A stretch of 64,000 nucleotides of DNA from Pectobacterium sp013449375 (lineage in GTDB: Bacteria > Pseudomonadota > Gammaproteobacteria > Enterobacterales > Enterobacteriaceae), in NCBI RefSeq assembly GCF_048593165.1, contig NZ_CP184271.1. One strand, written 5' to 3'. Shown one piece after another: positions 1-9,399 of the stretch (position 1 is the stretch's first letter; the number at the start of each line of letters is the position of its first letter). Made by a program: the position numbers and the translations under genes. Below the pieces are notes generated by a model that searched no databases, was not told the origin of the DNA, and saw only the letters and a list, made by a program, of their open reading frames with translations.

Positions 1-842
1 GCCACTCGATTGATGAAGTGTTGGACGATTACGCCAAGCATCGCGATCAGGGCTTCAAGGCGATTCGCGTGCAGTGCGGCGTGCCGGGTATGAAAACCAC
101 CTACGGCATGGCGAAGGGCAAAGGGTTGGCGTATGAGCCGGCGACGAAAGGCAATTGGCCGGAAGAGCAACTGTGGTCGACGGAGAAATACCTCGATTTC
201 ACGCCGAAACTGTTTGAAGCGGTGCGCGATAAGTTTGGTTTTGATGAACATCTGCTGCACGACATGCACCACCGCCTCACGCCGATTGAAGCGGCGCGCT
301 TTGGTAAAAGCATTGAAGACTATCGCCTCTTCTGGATGGAGGACCCAACGCCGGCGGAAAATCAGGAGTGTTTCCGCTTAATTCGCCAACACACCGTCAC
401 GCCGATTGCGGTGGGGGAAGTCTTTAACAGCATCTGGGACTGCAAGCAGCTGATCGAAGAACAGCTCATCGACTACATTCGCACGACGATTACCCACGCG
501 GGCGGCATTACCGGCATGCGCCGCATCGCCGATTTTGCCTCACTCTATCAGGTACGCACCGGTTCGCATGGGCCGTCGGATCTGTCGCCTATTTGCATGG
601 CGGCGGCACTGCATTTTGATCTCTGGGTGCCAAACTTCGGCGTACAGGAGTACATGGGGTATTCGGAGCAAATGCTGGAAGTGTTCCCACATAGCTGGAC
701 GTTCGATAATGGCTACATGCACCCAGGCGAAAAACCGGGGTTAGGCATCGAGTTCGATGAAAAGCTGGCGGCCAAATATCCCTATGACCCCGCTTATTTG
801 CCGGTTGCCCGTCTGGAAGACGGCACGCTGTGGAATTGGTAA
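1..842 (+). CDS. rspA: RspA, mannonate dehydratase-type enolase-superfamily protein (5' truncated by window)
   Basis: The C-terminal about 280 residues of a protein of about 400 residues; the reading frame is open from base 3, so the gene starts before the window. RspA belongs to the D-mannonate dehydratase branch of the enolase superfamily, which dehydrates D-mannonate to 2-keto-3-deoxygluconate using a divalent metal. Visible landmarks are LLHDMHHRLTP, FWMEDPTPAENQ and PIAVGEVFNS (barrel metal ligands), RTTITHAGGITGMRRIADFA, the HGPSDLSP loop, and the family C-terminus ending GTLWNW. The match to E. coli RspA from memory is very close throughout. rspB follows after 29 bp, so the two are probably cotranscribed. 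RspA was first named for starvation sensing; the dehydratase role comes from family knowledge. Confidence 0.95.
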   Translation, partial: HSIDEVLDDYAKHRDQGFKAIRVQCGVPGMKTTYGMAKGKGLAYEPATKGNWPEEQLWSTEKYLDFTPKLFEAVRDKFGFDEHLLHDMHHRLTPIEAARFGKSIEDYRLFWMEDPTPAENQECFRLIRQHTVTPIAVGEVFNSIWDCKQLIEEQLIDYIRTTITHAGGITGMRRIADFASLYQVRTGSHGPSDLSPICMAAALHFDLWVPNFGVQEYMGYSEQMLEVFPHSWTFDNGYMHPGEKPGLGIEFDEKLAAKYPYDPAYLPVARLEDGTLWNW

Positions 843-871
843 GGGTCGAATGGGGAATAAGAGGCTAAAAC

Positions 872-1894
872 ATGAAAAGCATTGTGATACAGCAGCCAAA
901 TACGTTGGTGATTGAAGAACGCAGTATTCCGCAACCAGCGGCAGGCGAAGTTCGGGTGAAGGTGAAGCTGGCGGGCATCTGTGGTTCGGACAGCCACATC
1001 TATCGCGGGCATAACCCTTTTGCCAAGTACCCACGCGTGATTGGACATGAATTCTTCGGCGTGATTGAAGCGGTCGGTGAGGGCGTGGACACCTCCCGTC
1101 TGGGCGAACGCGTGTCGGTCGATCCGGTCGTAAGCTGCGGCCACTGCTACCCGTGTTCTATCGGCAAGCCGAACGTCTGTACCTCACTGGTGGTGCTGGG
1201 CGTGCATCGTGATGGCGGGTTCAGCGAGTATGCCGCCGTACCAGCGAAGAACGCGCACACTATTCCGGATGAGATTCCTGATGAGTTCGCCGTCATGGTG
1301 GAGCCTTTCACGATTTCCGCCAACGTGACTGCACAGGTGAAGCCGACGGAGCAGGATGTCGCCCTGATTTATGGCGCGGGGCCGATGGGGTTGACCTCGG
1401 TTCAGGTGCTGAAAGGTGTGTTCAACGTGAAGGAAGTCATTGTCGTCGATCGCATTCCTGAACGTCTGGATATGGCATTACGCAGCGGAGCGGACAGGGT
1501 TATCAACAACGCATCGCTGTCCTTAAAAGACGAACTGGAAGCGTTGAATATCAAGCCTACGCTGATTGTTGATGCTGCCTGCCATCCGTCTATTTTGCAG
1601 GAAGCGATTACGATTGCGTCTCCTGCGGCACGTATCGCCATCATGGGTTTTTCCAGCGAACCTTGTCAGGTTAGCCAGCAGGGCATCACCAGCAAAGAGC
1701 TCTCCATTTTCTCATCACGGTTGAATGCCAACAAATTCCCAATCGTGATTGCGTGGCTGAAAGAGAAACGTATCGATCCGGAAAAACTGATTACTCACCG
1801 GTTTGATTATCAGGAGGTTGTACAGGCAATTGAAGTTTTTGAAAAAGATCAAAAACGCTGCTGCAAAGTCCTGCTGAAATTTAATGATGCATGA
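872..1894 (+). CDS. rspB: RspB, zinc-dependent medium-chain dehydrogenase
   Basis: 340-residue MDR-family alcohol/polyol dehydrogenase. The N-terminal GroES-like domain carries the catalytic zinc site (GICGSDSH near residue 36, and GHEFFG) and a structural zinc loop of clustered cysteines (SCGHCYPCSIGKPNVC). The Rossmann half has YGAGPMGLTSVQVLKG and then VIVVDR for the cofactor ribose. Length and sequence match E. coli RspB, whose natural substrate is not settled; a sugar-acid or L-gulonate-type oxidoreductase is likely. It lies 29 bp after rspA and is followed by an ERIC element, then by a transporter, rspD and rspR, so it belongs to a hexonate/mannonate catabolic block. Confidence 0.93.
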   Translation: MKSIVIQQPNTLVIEERSIPQPAAGEVRVKVKLAGICGSDSHIYRGHNPFAKYPRVIGHEFFGVIEAVGEGVDTSRLGERVSVDPVVSCGHCYPCSIGKPNVCTSLVVLGVHRDGGFSEYAAVPAKNAHTIPDEIPDEFAVMVEPFTISANVTAQVKPTEQDVALIYGAGPMGLTSVQVLKGVFNVKEVIVVDRIPERLDMALRSGADRVINNASLSLKDELEALNIKPTLIVDAACHPSILQEAITIASPAARIAIMGFSSEPCQVSQQGITSKELSIFSSRLNANKFPIVIAWLKEKRIDPEKLITHRFDYQEVVQAIEVFEKDQKRCCKVLLKFNDA

Positions 1895-1920
1895 CAGATA
1901 TAAATAATGTCACCGAATGA

Positions 1921-2118
1921 TATATACCCTAAATAATTCGATTTGCGTGACAAAACGTTAGCGTTTTGAACAACGCTCTGCGTTGACCCTTTAGGGCAAG
2001 GCCCATTTATGGCCTTGTAACGCGGCAACCGAGCGAATCCCCAAGAGCTTACTCAGGTAAGTGACTGGGGTGAGTAAGGGCGGCCAACGCACAAGCAGCT
2101 TGAAGTATGACGGGTATA
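1921..2118. repeat. ERIC element with an internal insertion of about 70 bp
   Basis: The termini TATACCCTAAATAATTCGA and TTGAAGTATGACGGGTATA form the ERIC terminal inverted repeats. The core at about 2031-2077 (GAATCCCCAAGAGCTTACTC, then GTAAGTGACTGGGGTGAG) matches the classic ERIC1R/ERIC2 primer sites. The element is 198 bp against 127 bp canonical. The extra sequence sits after TTCGATTTGC in the left arm and contains its own small inverted repeats (AAAACGTTAGCGTTTT; AAGGCCCATTTATGGCCTT). It lies between rspB and the transporter gene. Confidence 0.9.
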
Positions 2119-2292
2119 AAAGGAAAAACGTTATCGACTACATAATAATATCATGATTCATTTTAAGTAATTATTTCTCTCTTAATTACTCCAGGCCGCT
2201 AATAACGGACTGGAGTGGATTTCGACACCATGATGAACGGTAATTTTATTTACTGTGCTCTACCATAATTACAAATCGTCGAGAGTATATAT

Positions 2293-3666
2293 ATGAATAA
2301 GCATAAGATAGCATCTGGACAAAATAAGCCTGCAAGAAGTACCTCTGACTTAGTCAAAGCGGCGGTATCCGGCTGGCTGGGCACCGCATTGGAATTTATG
2401 GATTTCCAACTGTATTCGCTCGGGGCGGCGCTGGTCTTCCATGAAATCTTCTTCCCTGAACAATCGGCGGCGATGGCGCTGATTCTGGCAATGGGCACCT
2501 ATGGTGCTGGCTACGTGGCACGTATTGTCGGCGCCTTTATTTTCGGCCGCATGGGTGACTCCATTGGTAGAAAGAAAGTGCTCTTTATTACCATTACCAT
2601 GATGGGTATCTGTACCACGTTAATCGGCGTGCTGCCGACCTACGCGCAGATCGGTATTTTCGCACCGATCTTGCTGGTGACCTTGCGTATCGTACAGGGT
2701 GTAGGTGCAGGGGCGGAGATCTCCGGTGCGGGAACGATGCTGGCGGAATATGCGCCGAAGGGGAAACGCGGGATTATTTCCTCACTGGTGGCGATGGGCA
2801 CCAACTGCGGTACGCTTAGCGCCACGGCTATTTGGGCCTTCATGTTCTTTGCCCTCTCCAGAGAAGAATTATTGGCATGGGGCTGGCGTGTGCCGTTCCT
2901 GGCTAGCGTCATCGTGATGATATTCGCGATCTGGCTGCGCATGAACCTGAAAGAAAGCCCAGTCTTTGAGAAAGTCAGCAATGATGTATCCGGTACTGAA
3001 GAGCCATCCCCCGCACTGGTGGTTGAGCAAAGCGAGCAAAAATCCATATTGTCGATGTTCAGAGGCAAAGCATTTTGGCTGGCGGTTGGGTTACGTTTTG
3101 GTCAGGCGGGAAATTCAGGATTAATTCAGACCTTCCTAGCGGGATATTTGGTTCAAACGCTGCTGTTTGAGAAATATATTCCAACAGATGCCTTGATGAT
3201 CAGTTCTATTATCGGTTTTATCACCATTCCGTTATTAGGATGGCTATCGGATAAAGTGGGGCGTCGCATACCTTATATTATTCTGAATATCTCGGCGATA
3301 TTACTAGCCTACCCAATGCTCTCTCTTATTGTTGATAAAGAGAATAGCGTGAATGTCATTATCGTCAGCATCATCATTATTCATAACTTCGCGGTGCTGG
3401 GATTATTTGCACTGGAGAATATCACTCTGGCAGAAATGTTTGGTGGGCGTAGCCGCTTTACGCAAATGGCGATTGCCAAAGAAACCGGTGGGTTAGTTGC
3501 CGTTGGTTTCGGTCCAGTATTAGCCGGTATTTTCTGCAACATGACGGGTTCCTGGTGGCCGATTGTCGTGATGCTGATTGCTTACTCAGTGATTGGCTTA
3601 TTTGCGGCTATCTGCATGCCGGAAGTGAAAGATCGCGATTTAGATGAATTAGACGACGCGGCATAA
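2293..3666 (+). CDS. MFS transporter, metabolite:H+ symporter type
   Basis: 457-residue integral membrane protein with about twelve hydrophobic segments. It opens with SGWLGTALEFMDFQLY, the TM1 signature of the metabolite:H+ symporter group (ProP, KgtP and ShiA relatives). The TM2-3 loop holds the MFS signature GRMGDSIGRKKVL, repeated in the second half as GWLSDKVGRRIPY. Its position between rspAB and rspD suggests uptake of a hexonate or related sugar acid; that substrate is inference. The start ATG follows an AT-rich leader with GAGAG at a usable distance. About 175 bp separate it from the ERIC element, so it may have its own promoter. Confidence 0.85.
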   Translation: MNKHKIASGQNKPARSTSDLVKAAVSGWLGTALEFMDFQLYSLGAALVFHEIFFPEQSAAMALILAMGTYGAGYVARIVGAFIFGRMGDSIGRKKVLFITITMMGICTTLIGVLPTYAQIGIFAPILLVTLRIVQGVGAGAEISGAGTMLAEYAPKGKRGIISSLVAMGTNCGTLSATAIWAFMFFALSREELLAWGWRVPFLASVIVMIFAIWLRMNLKESPVFEKVSNDVSGTEEPSPALVVEQSEQKSILSMFRGKAFWLAVGLRFGQAGNSGLIQTFLAGYLVQTLLFEKYIPTDALMISSIIGFITIPLLGWLSDKVGRRIPYIILNISAILLAYPMLSLIVDKENSVNVIIVSIIIIHNFAVLGLFALENITLAEMFGGRSRFTQMAIAKETGGLVAVGFGPVLAGIFCNMTGSWWPIVVMLIAYSVIGLFAAICMPEVKDRDLDELDDAA

Positions 3667-3769
3667 CGTTCAGATTGTCATTGTTCGAGTTGCAGATGAG
3701 GTGACCTTACTGCAACTCGAATCATTTAGGGCGAAGACGTATTTTTTGAATCACCTATCAAGGATAACG

Positions 3770-5236
3770 ATGAGTATCAGCGAATTTTCTACTCTTAAAC
3801 CGCAGGTTGTGGTGCCGCGTTACGACCGCAGCCTGCTAAAAACACGTATTGCGCATATTGGCTTTGGCGCATTCCACCGAGCGCATCAGGCGGTCTGTGC
3901 CGATAAGCTAGCGACGGAGCACGGCAGCGACTGGGGTTATTGTGAAATCAACCTGATTGGCGGCGAGCAGCAGATTGAGGCTATTCGCCAGCAGGATTTA
4001 CTGTGGTCGGTGTCCGAAATGGCGGACAGCGGCTGGAATAGCCGAGTCATCGGCGTAGCAACCGGTGCGCTGCATGCGGAAGTCGAAGGCATCGATGCGG
4101 TGCTGGAAGCGCTAAGTGCGCCAGATATTGCCATCGTATCCATTACCGTCACAGAGAAGGGCTATTGCCATCATCCAGCGACGGGGCAGTTGAATCTTGA
4201 ACATCCGCTGATTTGCCATGACCTGGCGTCCCCTACAGAACCACGCTCGCTGCCCGGCGTGATTCTGGCTGCCATCAAACGCAGACGGGAACGCCAGCTA
4301 CCGGCATTCAGCGTGATGTCCTGCGACAATATGCCAGAGAACGGGCACGTTACGCGCAACGTGCTCGTGCAACTGGCCGAACAGCAGGATGTCGAACTGG
4401 CGCGCTGGATTGAGCAGCACGTCACCTTTCCGTCCACCATGGTGGACCGAATTGTTCCGGCTATCACCGAGGAAACGCTTGAGACGATTCAAGGGCAACT
4501 GGGTGTGGCCGATCCGGCGGGCATCGCCTGTGAACCGTTCTTCCAGTGGGTGATTGAAGATAACTTCGTTAACGGCCGCCCCGCATGGGAAAAAGCGGGC
4601 GCGGAGCTGGTACAGGATGTGCTGCCGTTTGAGGAAATGAAGTTGCGCATGTTGAACGGCAGCCACTCGTTTCTGGCGTATCTGGGGTATTTGGCGGGCT
4701 ATCAGCATATCAGTGAGTGCATGCAGGACGGCGATCTGGTCGCGGCGGCGCACCATCTGATGCTGGATGAGCAAGCGCCAACGCTACGGACACAGGGGGT
4801 TGATCTCGCGGCCTATGCGGAGGCGCTGTTGGATCGCTATCGCAATCGGGCGTTAAAGCACCGTACCTGGCAGATTGCGATGGACGGTTCGCAGAAACTG
4901 CCGCAGCGGATGCTGGATTCGATCCGCTGGCATCTGGCGCGCGACAGCCGTTTTGATGCACTGGCACTCGGTGTGGCAGGCTGGATGCGCTATGTCGGCG
5001 GTGTGGATGAACAAGGAAAACCGATTGAGATCAGCGATCCGCTAAAAGATCAGATTGCTGAAACGGTACAACACAGCTCAGAAGGGGAAAGTCGGGTTGT
5101 GGCATTGCTGACGCTGACGGCGATTTTTGGTGAGGATTTACCGAACAACCCTGTGTTTGTTGATACGGTGACGCAGCACTATCTGTCGTTGTTAGCGAAA
5201 GGCGTGAAGGGCACTTTGCAGGAGATGTCTTGGTAG
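3770..5236 (+). CDS. rspD: Mannitol dehydrogenase-family oxidoreductase (RspD/YdfI type)
   Basis: 488-residue polyol-specific long-chain dehydrogenase, expected to interconvert D-mannonate or fructuronate with NAD(P). HIGFGAFHRAHQA is the N-terminal Rossmann signature, SVMSCDNMPENGHVTRN the family signature, and MVDRIVP plus KLRMLNGSHSFLAYLGYL the catalytic-domain motifs with the active-site Lys/Asn region. An in-frame start exists at 3701, but the ATG at 3770 has AAGGATAACG directly upstream and matches the length of E. coli YdfI (about 486), so it is preferred. It lies 103 bp after the transporter and 200 bp before rspR. Confidence 0.88.
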   Translation: MSISEFSTLKPQVVVPRYDRSLLKTRIAHIGFGAFHRAHQAVCADKLATEHGSDWGYCEINLIGGEQQIEAIRQQDLLWSVSEMADSGWNSRVIGVATGALHAEVEGIDAVLEALSAPDIAIVSITVTEKGYCHHPATGQLNLEHPLICHDLASPTEPRSLPGVILAAIKRRRERQLPAFSVMSCDNMPENGHVTRNVLVQLAEQQDVELARWIEQHVTFPSTMVDRIVPAITEETLETIQGQLGVADPAGIACEPFFQWVIEDNFVNGRPAWEKAGAELVQDVLPFEEMKLRMLNGSHSFLAYLGYLAGYQHISECMQDGDLVAAAHHLMLDEQAPTLRTQGVDLAAYAEALLDRYRNRALKHRTWQIAMDGSQKLPQRMLDSIRWHLARDSRFDALALGVAGWMRYVGGVDEQGKPIEISDPLKDQIAETVQHSSEGESRVVALLTLTAIFGEDLPNNPVFVDTVTQHYLSLLAKGVKGTLQEMSW

Positions 5237-5436
5237 GACGAAAGCGCGATGGCCACAGCCGTCGCGTGACGGCATGCATTAGAAGCCGTGAATTATAACA
5301 TGACACGGGGATGAGGCGAACACGCAGGCCTCACCCTGTGTCCCTGTGCGTACCAATACCGACGTGCTGTAACACTGACACTCGCTGCGCTAAGCGTGTA
5401 TCATAAGCGGTAAATTTCTTGGCTAAGCACAGCGGC

Positions 5437-6123
5437 ATGGATACCTCTTTTCAGATCAACAACAACGAACCAGTCAATCAGCAAATTTATCGCGTACTGC
5501 GCAAAGACATTGTGGAATGCAATATTCCACCGGGTAAACTGCTGTCTGAAAAAGAAATTTCTGTGCGTTTTGATGTGTCCCGCCAGCCGGTTCGAGAGGC
5601 TTTTATCAAGCTGGCAGAGGCTGGATTGGTGCAGATCCTGCCGCAGCGCGGCACGTTTGTCATGAAGATCTCCGAGCAGCGCGTGGCAGATGCCCGCTTT
5701 ATCCGTCAGGCGCTGGAGTGCGCGATTGTACGTCGGGCTGCAGAAATGGTGACAGATGAACAACTGCTGACGCTGGAGCACAACTTACGCCGTCAGGAAC
5801 TGGCTGCGCAGAATGAGCAGGTGCGCGAGTTTCTCAGTCTTGATGACAGTTTCCATCAGCTTCTTACGCAGATTGCCAACTGTCCACTGGCGTGGGAAAC
5901 CATCGAATCGATCAAAGCGACGATGGATCGCGTACGTTTTCTCAGCCTGAGCCAGGTTTCTCCGCCGGTTAGCCTGATCCAACAACACTACCTGATTTTT
6001 AGTGCCCTGAAAGCGCGCGATCCTGATGCCGCGGAAAAAGCGATTCGTGAGCATTTGCAGGAAATGATCTATTCGATCACGCCGATTGCGCAACAGAATA
6101 GTGACTGGTTCGAGCACGTCTGA
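5437..6123 (+). CDS. rspR: GntR/FadR-family regulator RspR
   Basis: 228 residues from the ATG at 5437; a TTG six codons upstream is possible but less likely. The N-terminal winged HTH runs through NQQIYRVLRKDIVECNIPPGKLLSEKEI..FDVSRQPVREAFIKLAEAGLVQI. The C-terminal FCD helical domain has FIRQALECAIVRRAAEM and DDSFHQLLTQIANCPLAWETI, with metal/ligand-type His residues. Strong resemblance to E. coli RspR (YdfH), which controls rspAB. It is transcribed in the same direction as its presumed targets, downstream of rspD. Confidence 0.92.
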   Translation: MDTSFQINNNEPVNQQIYRVLRKDIVECNIPPGKLLSEKEISVRFDVSRQPVREAFIKLAEAGLVQILPQRGTFVMKISEQRVADARFIRQALECAIVRRAAEMVTDEQLLTLEHNLRRQELAAQNEQVREFLSLDDSFHQLLTQIANCPLAWETIESIKATMDRVRFLSLSQVSPPVSLIQQHYLIFSALKARDPDAAEKAIREHLQEMIYSITPIAQQNSDWFEHV

Positions 6124-6142
6124 GTACCTGCCGCGCTGAATG

Positions 6143-6176
6143 ATGGCTTCCACTTCGATCCTGTGGTGGAAGCCAT
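6143..6176. terminator. Convergent hairpin after rspR and the esterase gene
   Basis: ATGGCTTCCAC pairs perfectly with GTGGAAGCCAT across a 12-base loop, between two converging genes. There is no long T-run on either side, so efficiency is uncertain. Confidence 0.5.
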
Positions 6177-6184
6177 ACTAAAGG

Positions 6185-7546
6185 TTACTTCAGTGGTTGT
6201 GCTAGGTGAATCACCCACAGTTCATTATCGGCTTCTGGCTTCTCTAACGGTTTGATGGCTAGCGTTGTATCGACGGCTTTTCCGTCCCGCGTCAGTTTAC
6301 CATCGGCAGTAACCTGATAGTCGTCCGCTTTGTCTTTCACTTTCACTGGAGATTGCAGCACGGATTGCAGACCAAAGTCGTTGTCGTTGATAACGGCTAG
6401 CGTTTGCTGATCGACCAGCGCCAGCCCCTCAACTTTCTCCTGCTGCCAGCCGAGCTTACGCAGATCGACCAGCTCCTGCTTGCTCGCCAACGTAATGCCG
6501 CGTTTTTCCAACTGGGCGAGATCGTCAAATTCTGGCGATTTTCCATCGGCATCGAACGGCGTCAGGTCGCTCGCTTTGCTGAGATCGACCAGATAGATGC
6601 GGTTCTGCATCTGTTTGTCTTTATCCGCGCCTTGCTCGACCAGCAGAATGCGCTGATTATCCAGCGCCACGATGTCGCCGATTTTGGCATCTTTCGCTTT
6701 CTTATAGCTGTCGATGTTGATGGGGTAGCCCAGCATGCGGCTGGTTTGGGTTTCCGGATTAAACATCACCAGACGCGTAAACTGTGCTTTATTTTTGGTT
6801 TTGCCGTCGATATCCAGCGTGCTTTGCACAGCCATGACGATCGTGCCATCTGGCAGGCGGGTCAGCCCTTCAAAACCCCGATTTGGTTGACGCCACTTGA
6901 TGATATTCGGTAAGCCGCTGGCAACCGAGTGTTCATTGCTCGTAGGCGTTGGCCCGAATTTTTGCAGGATCTTCCCGCTGGCATCAACGTGGATCAGGAA
7001 CGGGCCATATTCGTCACACAGCCAGAAACCGCCGTTGCCGTCCGGCGTAATCCCTTCGGTGTCCAGCCCGCGCTGGCTGGTGCTGAGGGGTTGCAGCGCA
7101 TCGTTCAGCGCCACTTCATTGGTGGTGCCAATAAAATCTGCCGGCAGCGGTAGGCCGGTAATTTTACCCGCGCCATCGTGCAGCGGGCGGGCGTTGATCG
7201 CCTCGGCGGTTTTCGCACTGACCCGAATGTCCATCATCAGCGGCGCGTAATCAGGGCTGGCGAAGATCTTGGCCTCTTTCTCGCCGACCAGCGGCGCATC
7301 GGCATTCGGGCCGCGATCGGTGACGGTGGTGAACATCAGGTCGTTCCCCTGTTTGCCTGTAAAATAGAGGCCGGAACCAATGCCAACAGGCAGGCCATTG
7401 GGGAAATTCTGGGCGAATTTTCCCTGATACGTCACACGCTCGCTGGCTGGGAAGGTGACGACATAGCGTGTCACCTTTTCTCCTGCGGCCTGAACGCTGA
7501 ACGGCAAAAATCCGGCAACCAGCAGTGCTAACAACGTGTGTTTCAT
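6185..7546 (-). CDS. Secreted phytase-like esterase domain protein
   Basis: 453 residues from the ATG at 7546, which follows AAAGAGCGAATCCC; an upstream in-frame start at 7597 would bury the signal peptide. The N-terminus MKHTLLALLVAGFLPFSVQA is a clear Sec signal peptide ending A-A-G. The mature protein belongs to the esterase-like activity of phytase group, a beta-propeller-like fold, with GIGSGLYFTG, TDRGPNAD, LDTEGITPDGNGGFWLCDEYGPF, NRGFEGLTRLPDG and EGLALVDQQTLAVINDNDFG. The function is periplasmic or secreted; phosphoesterase activity is family inference and the true substrate is unknown. Convergent with rspR. Confidence 0.82.
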   Translation of the reverse strand: MKHTLLALLVAGFLPFSVQAAGEKVTRYVVTFPASERVTYQGKFAQNFPNGLPVGIGSGLYFTGKQGNDLMFTTVTDRGPNADAPLVGEKEAKIFASPDYAPLMMDIRVSAKTAEAINARPLHDGAGKITGLPLPADFIGTTNEVALNDALQPLSTSQRGLDTEGITPDGNGGFWLCDEYGPFLIHVDASGKILQKFGPTPTSNEHSVASGLPNIIKWRQPNRGFEGLTRLPDGTIVMAVQSTLDIDGKTKNKAQFTRLVMFNPETQTSRMLGYPINIDSYKKAKDAKIGDIVALDNQRILLVEQGADKDKQMQNRIYLVDLSKASDLTPFDADGKSPEFDDLAQLEKRGITLASKQELVDLRKLGWQQEKVEGLALVDQQTLAVINDNDFGLQSVLQSPVKVKDKADDYQVTADGKLTRDGKAVDTTLAIKPLEKPEADNELWVIHLAQPLK

Positions 7547-7687
7547 GGGATTCGCTCTTTGATGTGGGGTGATTGAACAGACGTATTGTCGGAGCATAGA
7601 TAATCGTCATGTCAGTTTTGTGACCATAGGCTTCATTTTGCAATGAAGTCTATGGTTTTCAATGTATATCCGTCGCTCGCCGGATCG

Positions 7688-8881
7688 TTATCTCTTTCCG
7701 TGAGGTTTCCTGAAAGCGAAAACGAGCTGTAGCGTGTTGCACAGCACCAGAAAGGCGGTGATGACGAACACCCAGCGGAATCCCATCATGGCGGACACGC
7801 CGGAACCGACCAGCGGCCCCAGTACGTTGCCCAGATACATGAATGACTGGTTATAACCGAAGATACGGCCCGTCACCTGCTGGCTGCTGTATTTGACTAA
7901 CAGCGCCTGCACGGTCGGCATCAGTGCGCCATCGGCAAAGCCTAGCATAAAGCGCAGGATGCCGAGTTGTGTGGGGCTTTTTACCGCCGCCATGATCAGG
8001 AACAGAAGTACGCTGATGGCCAGTGCGGCGATCAGAACGCGGTGTGCGCCGATCCGGTCGCCTAAACGACCAAGTCTCGGGGCGGATAGCAGGGCGGATA
8101 CGCCGGGAATGGCGGCAATCACGCCGCTGATAAAGGCGATGTTGTCCGTGCTGGGTGTTAGATCGCGGATGAACAGGGTGAGAATGGGGCTGATTGAGCC
8201 GTTCGCCATCTGGATCATCATCGTCGTAATGAACAGACAAATGATGAGCGCCGGATACGGCAGGGAAGCAAAGACGGCTTTCCCGCTGAGCCGATTCTCT
8301 TTGGTGACTTTAACCACGCTCTCTTTAATCGCGAAAAGCGTAATCAGGAAGCTGGTAAACAACATGCCGCCAGTGATGAAAAAGACGATGCGTAACCCGA
8401 TGTAGTCGGCCATAAAGCCGCCAAATAAGGGGCCGAGAATGACACCGGCGATCTGCCCGGTCGATAGCATACCCAGTGCCCAGCCGCTTTTTTCACGCGG
8501 AACCTGCGAGGCGATCAGCGCCATCGCGTTGGGTATGTACCCGGAAGTCAGCCCCATCAGCGTGCGCAGGATGAACAGGTGCCACACGTTGGTCGCCAGC
8601 CCTTGCAACGACATCACGACTGCCATGCCAAGCGCGGCGCGCAGTAGCATAAGCTTGCGGCCTTTACGGTCGGCGAGGCTTCCCCACAGTGGCGCAACGG
8701 CGGCGGAGACGAGAAAGGACGAACTGAAGATCAAGCCGGACCACAGGCTCAGTGATTCGTGCGAGTGAACGCCAAGCTGCTCAATGTACAGCGGCAGAAA
8801 GGGTAATATCTGGCTCATTGCCAGCCCAGTGAAAAAGCATCCCAGCCAGGCAGAGAAGAGGTTAAGTTTCCAGGTTTCCAT
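7688..8881 (-). CDS. mdtG: Multidrug efflux MFS transporter MdtG
   Basis: 397 residues with twelve predicted membrane segments. GSLADRKGRKLMLLRAALGM is the MFS motif A of the first half. VPREKSGWALGMLSTGQIAGVILGP corresponds to motif C of drug:H+ antiporters, and ISGVIAAIPGVSALLSAPRLGRLGDRIG repeats the pattern in the second half. The protein aligns over its length with E. coli MdtG (fosfomycin and deoxycholate resistance). The gene is single, with about 380 bp of upstream sequence shared with the divergent azuC-like gene. Confidence 0.9.
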   Translation of the reverse strand: METWKLNLFSAWLGCFFTGLAMSQILPFLPLYIEQLGVHSHESLSLWSGLIFSSSFLVSAAVAPLWGSLADRKGRKLMLLRAALGMAVVMSLQGLATNVWHLFILRTLMGLTSGYIPNAMALIASQVPREKSGWALGMLSTGQIAGVILGPLFGGFMADYIGLRIVFFITGGMLFTSFLITLFAIKESVVKVTKENRLSGKAVFASLPYPALIICLFITTMMIQMANGSISPILTLFIRDLTPSTDNIAFISGVIAAIPGVSALLSAPRLGRLGDRIGAHRVLIAALAISVLLFLIMAAVKSPTQLGILRFMLGFADGALMPTVQALLVKYSSQQVTGRIFGYNQSFMYLGNVLGPLVGSGVSAMMGFRWVFVITAFLVLCNTLQLVFAFRKPHGKR

Positions 8882-9128
8882 GGGGGTCGGAATAGGCCTT
8901 CATCAGCGAATAACCAATGGCGAAACCGTGGTGACTGCGCGCAAAAAGTGTGCTAACCGACAGTGAATGGCGCTCAATTAATAACGGACAGTGACTAAAA
9001 TTTCGTCTTTCATCATGAGCATAGCATAGCCTGCGGTGTATTGGTCACTGAGGGTAATGATTCGCAACAAAAGAAAATCAGCGTGGGAAGCAGGTGGGAA
9101 TAGGGGAAAGTGTCGGTGAATTTTATTA

Positions 9129-9144
9129 TGTGATATATGTCACA
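9129..9144. promoter_or_regulatory. Perfect CRP-binding site
   Basis: TGTGATATATGTCACA is an exact TGTGA-N6-TCACA palindrome, upstream of the azuC-like gene (centre about 125 bp before its start) and also upstream of divergent mdtG. A TACAAT -10 candidate lies at 9174-9179, which would place the CRP site about 50 bp upstream of the azuC-side transcription start. Confidence 0.75.
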
Positions 9145-9261
9145 AAAAATTGGCTTTTGAACCATAGGGGTTGTACAATTCACCACCATAAGGCAGCTCA
9201 CTGCCACGTAAGGCAAGAACCACCCCATCGCGTCATTAGAATAACGAGCTAAGTCAATAAG

Positions 9262-9348
9262 GTGAAAAAAGTGCGTAACTTCTTTAAAAAAATGCTGGCG
9301 GCTTACCTGAATACTTATAAAGACGTACCGCCCGGCGCACTGTTCTAA
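9262..9348 (+). CDS. azuC: AzuC-like small protein (28 codons), possible dual-function RNA
   Basis: GTG-initiated 28-codon ORF encoding a cationic amphipathic peptide: KKVRNFFKKMLAAYLNTYKD then VPPGALF. It aligns without gaps to E. coli AzuC (MKLRKILKSM... KDVPPGNMFR), sharing the K-R-K-M-Y-KDVPPG framework. An alternative GTG at 9271 has the better Shine-Dalgarno (AAGG), giving 25 residues. The ORF has a perfect CRP box upstream and two strong hairpins downstream, so a transcript of about 200 nt is expected. In E. coli AzuC RNA also base-pairs with mRNAs and the peptide binds GlpD; conservation of those activities here is inference. Confidence 0.75.
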   Translation: MKKVRNFFKKMLAAYLNTYKDVPPGALF

Positions 9349-9365
9349 GAATTTGTGCTATGCAA

Positions 9366-9389
9366 ACAGGCCGCCATCATGGCGGCCTG
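9366..9389. terminator. Hairpin after azuC
   Basis: ACAGGCCGCC pairs with GGCGGCCTGT around a 4-base loop, 18 bp after the azuC stop codon. The T-run is poor (GTATTTA), so it may be a structured 3' part of the RNA rather than the terminator. Confidence 0.55.
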
Positions 9390-9399
9390 TGTATTTATG

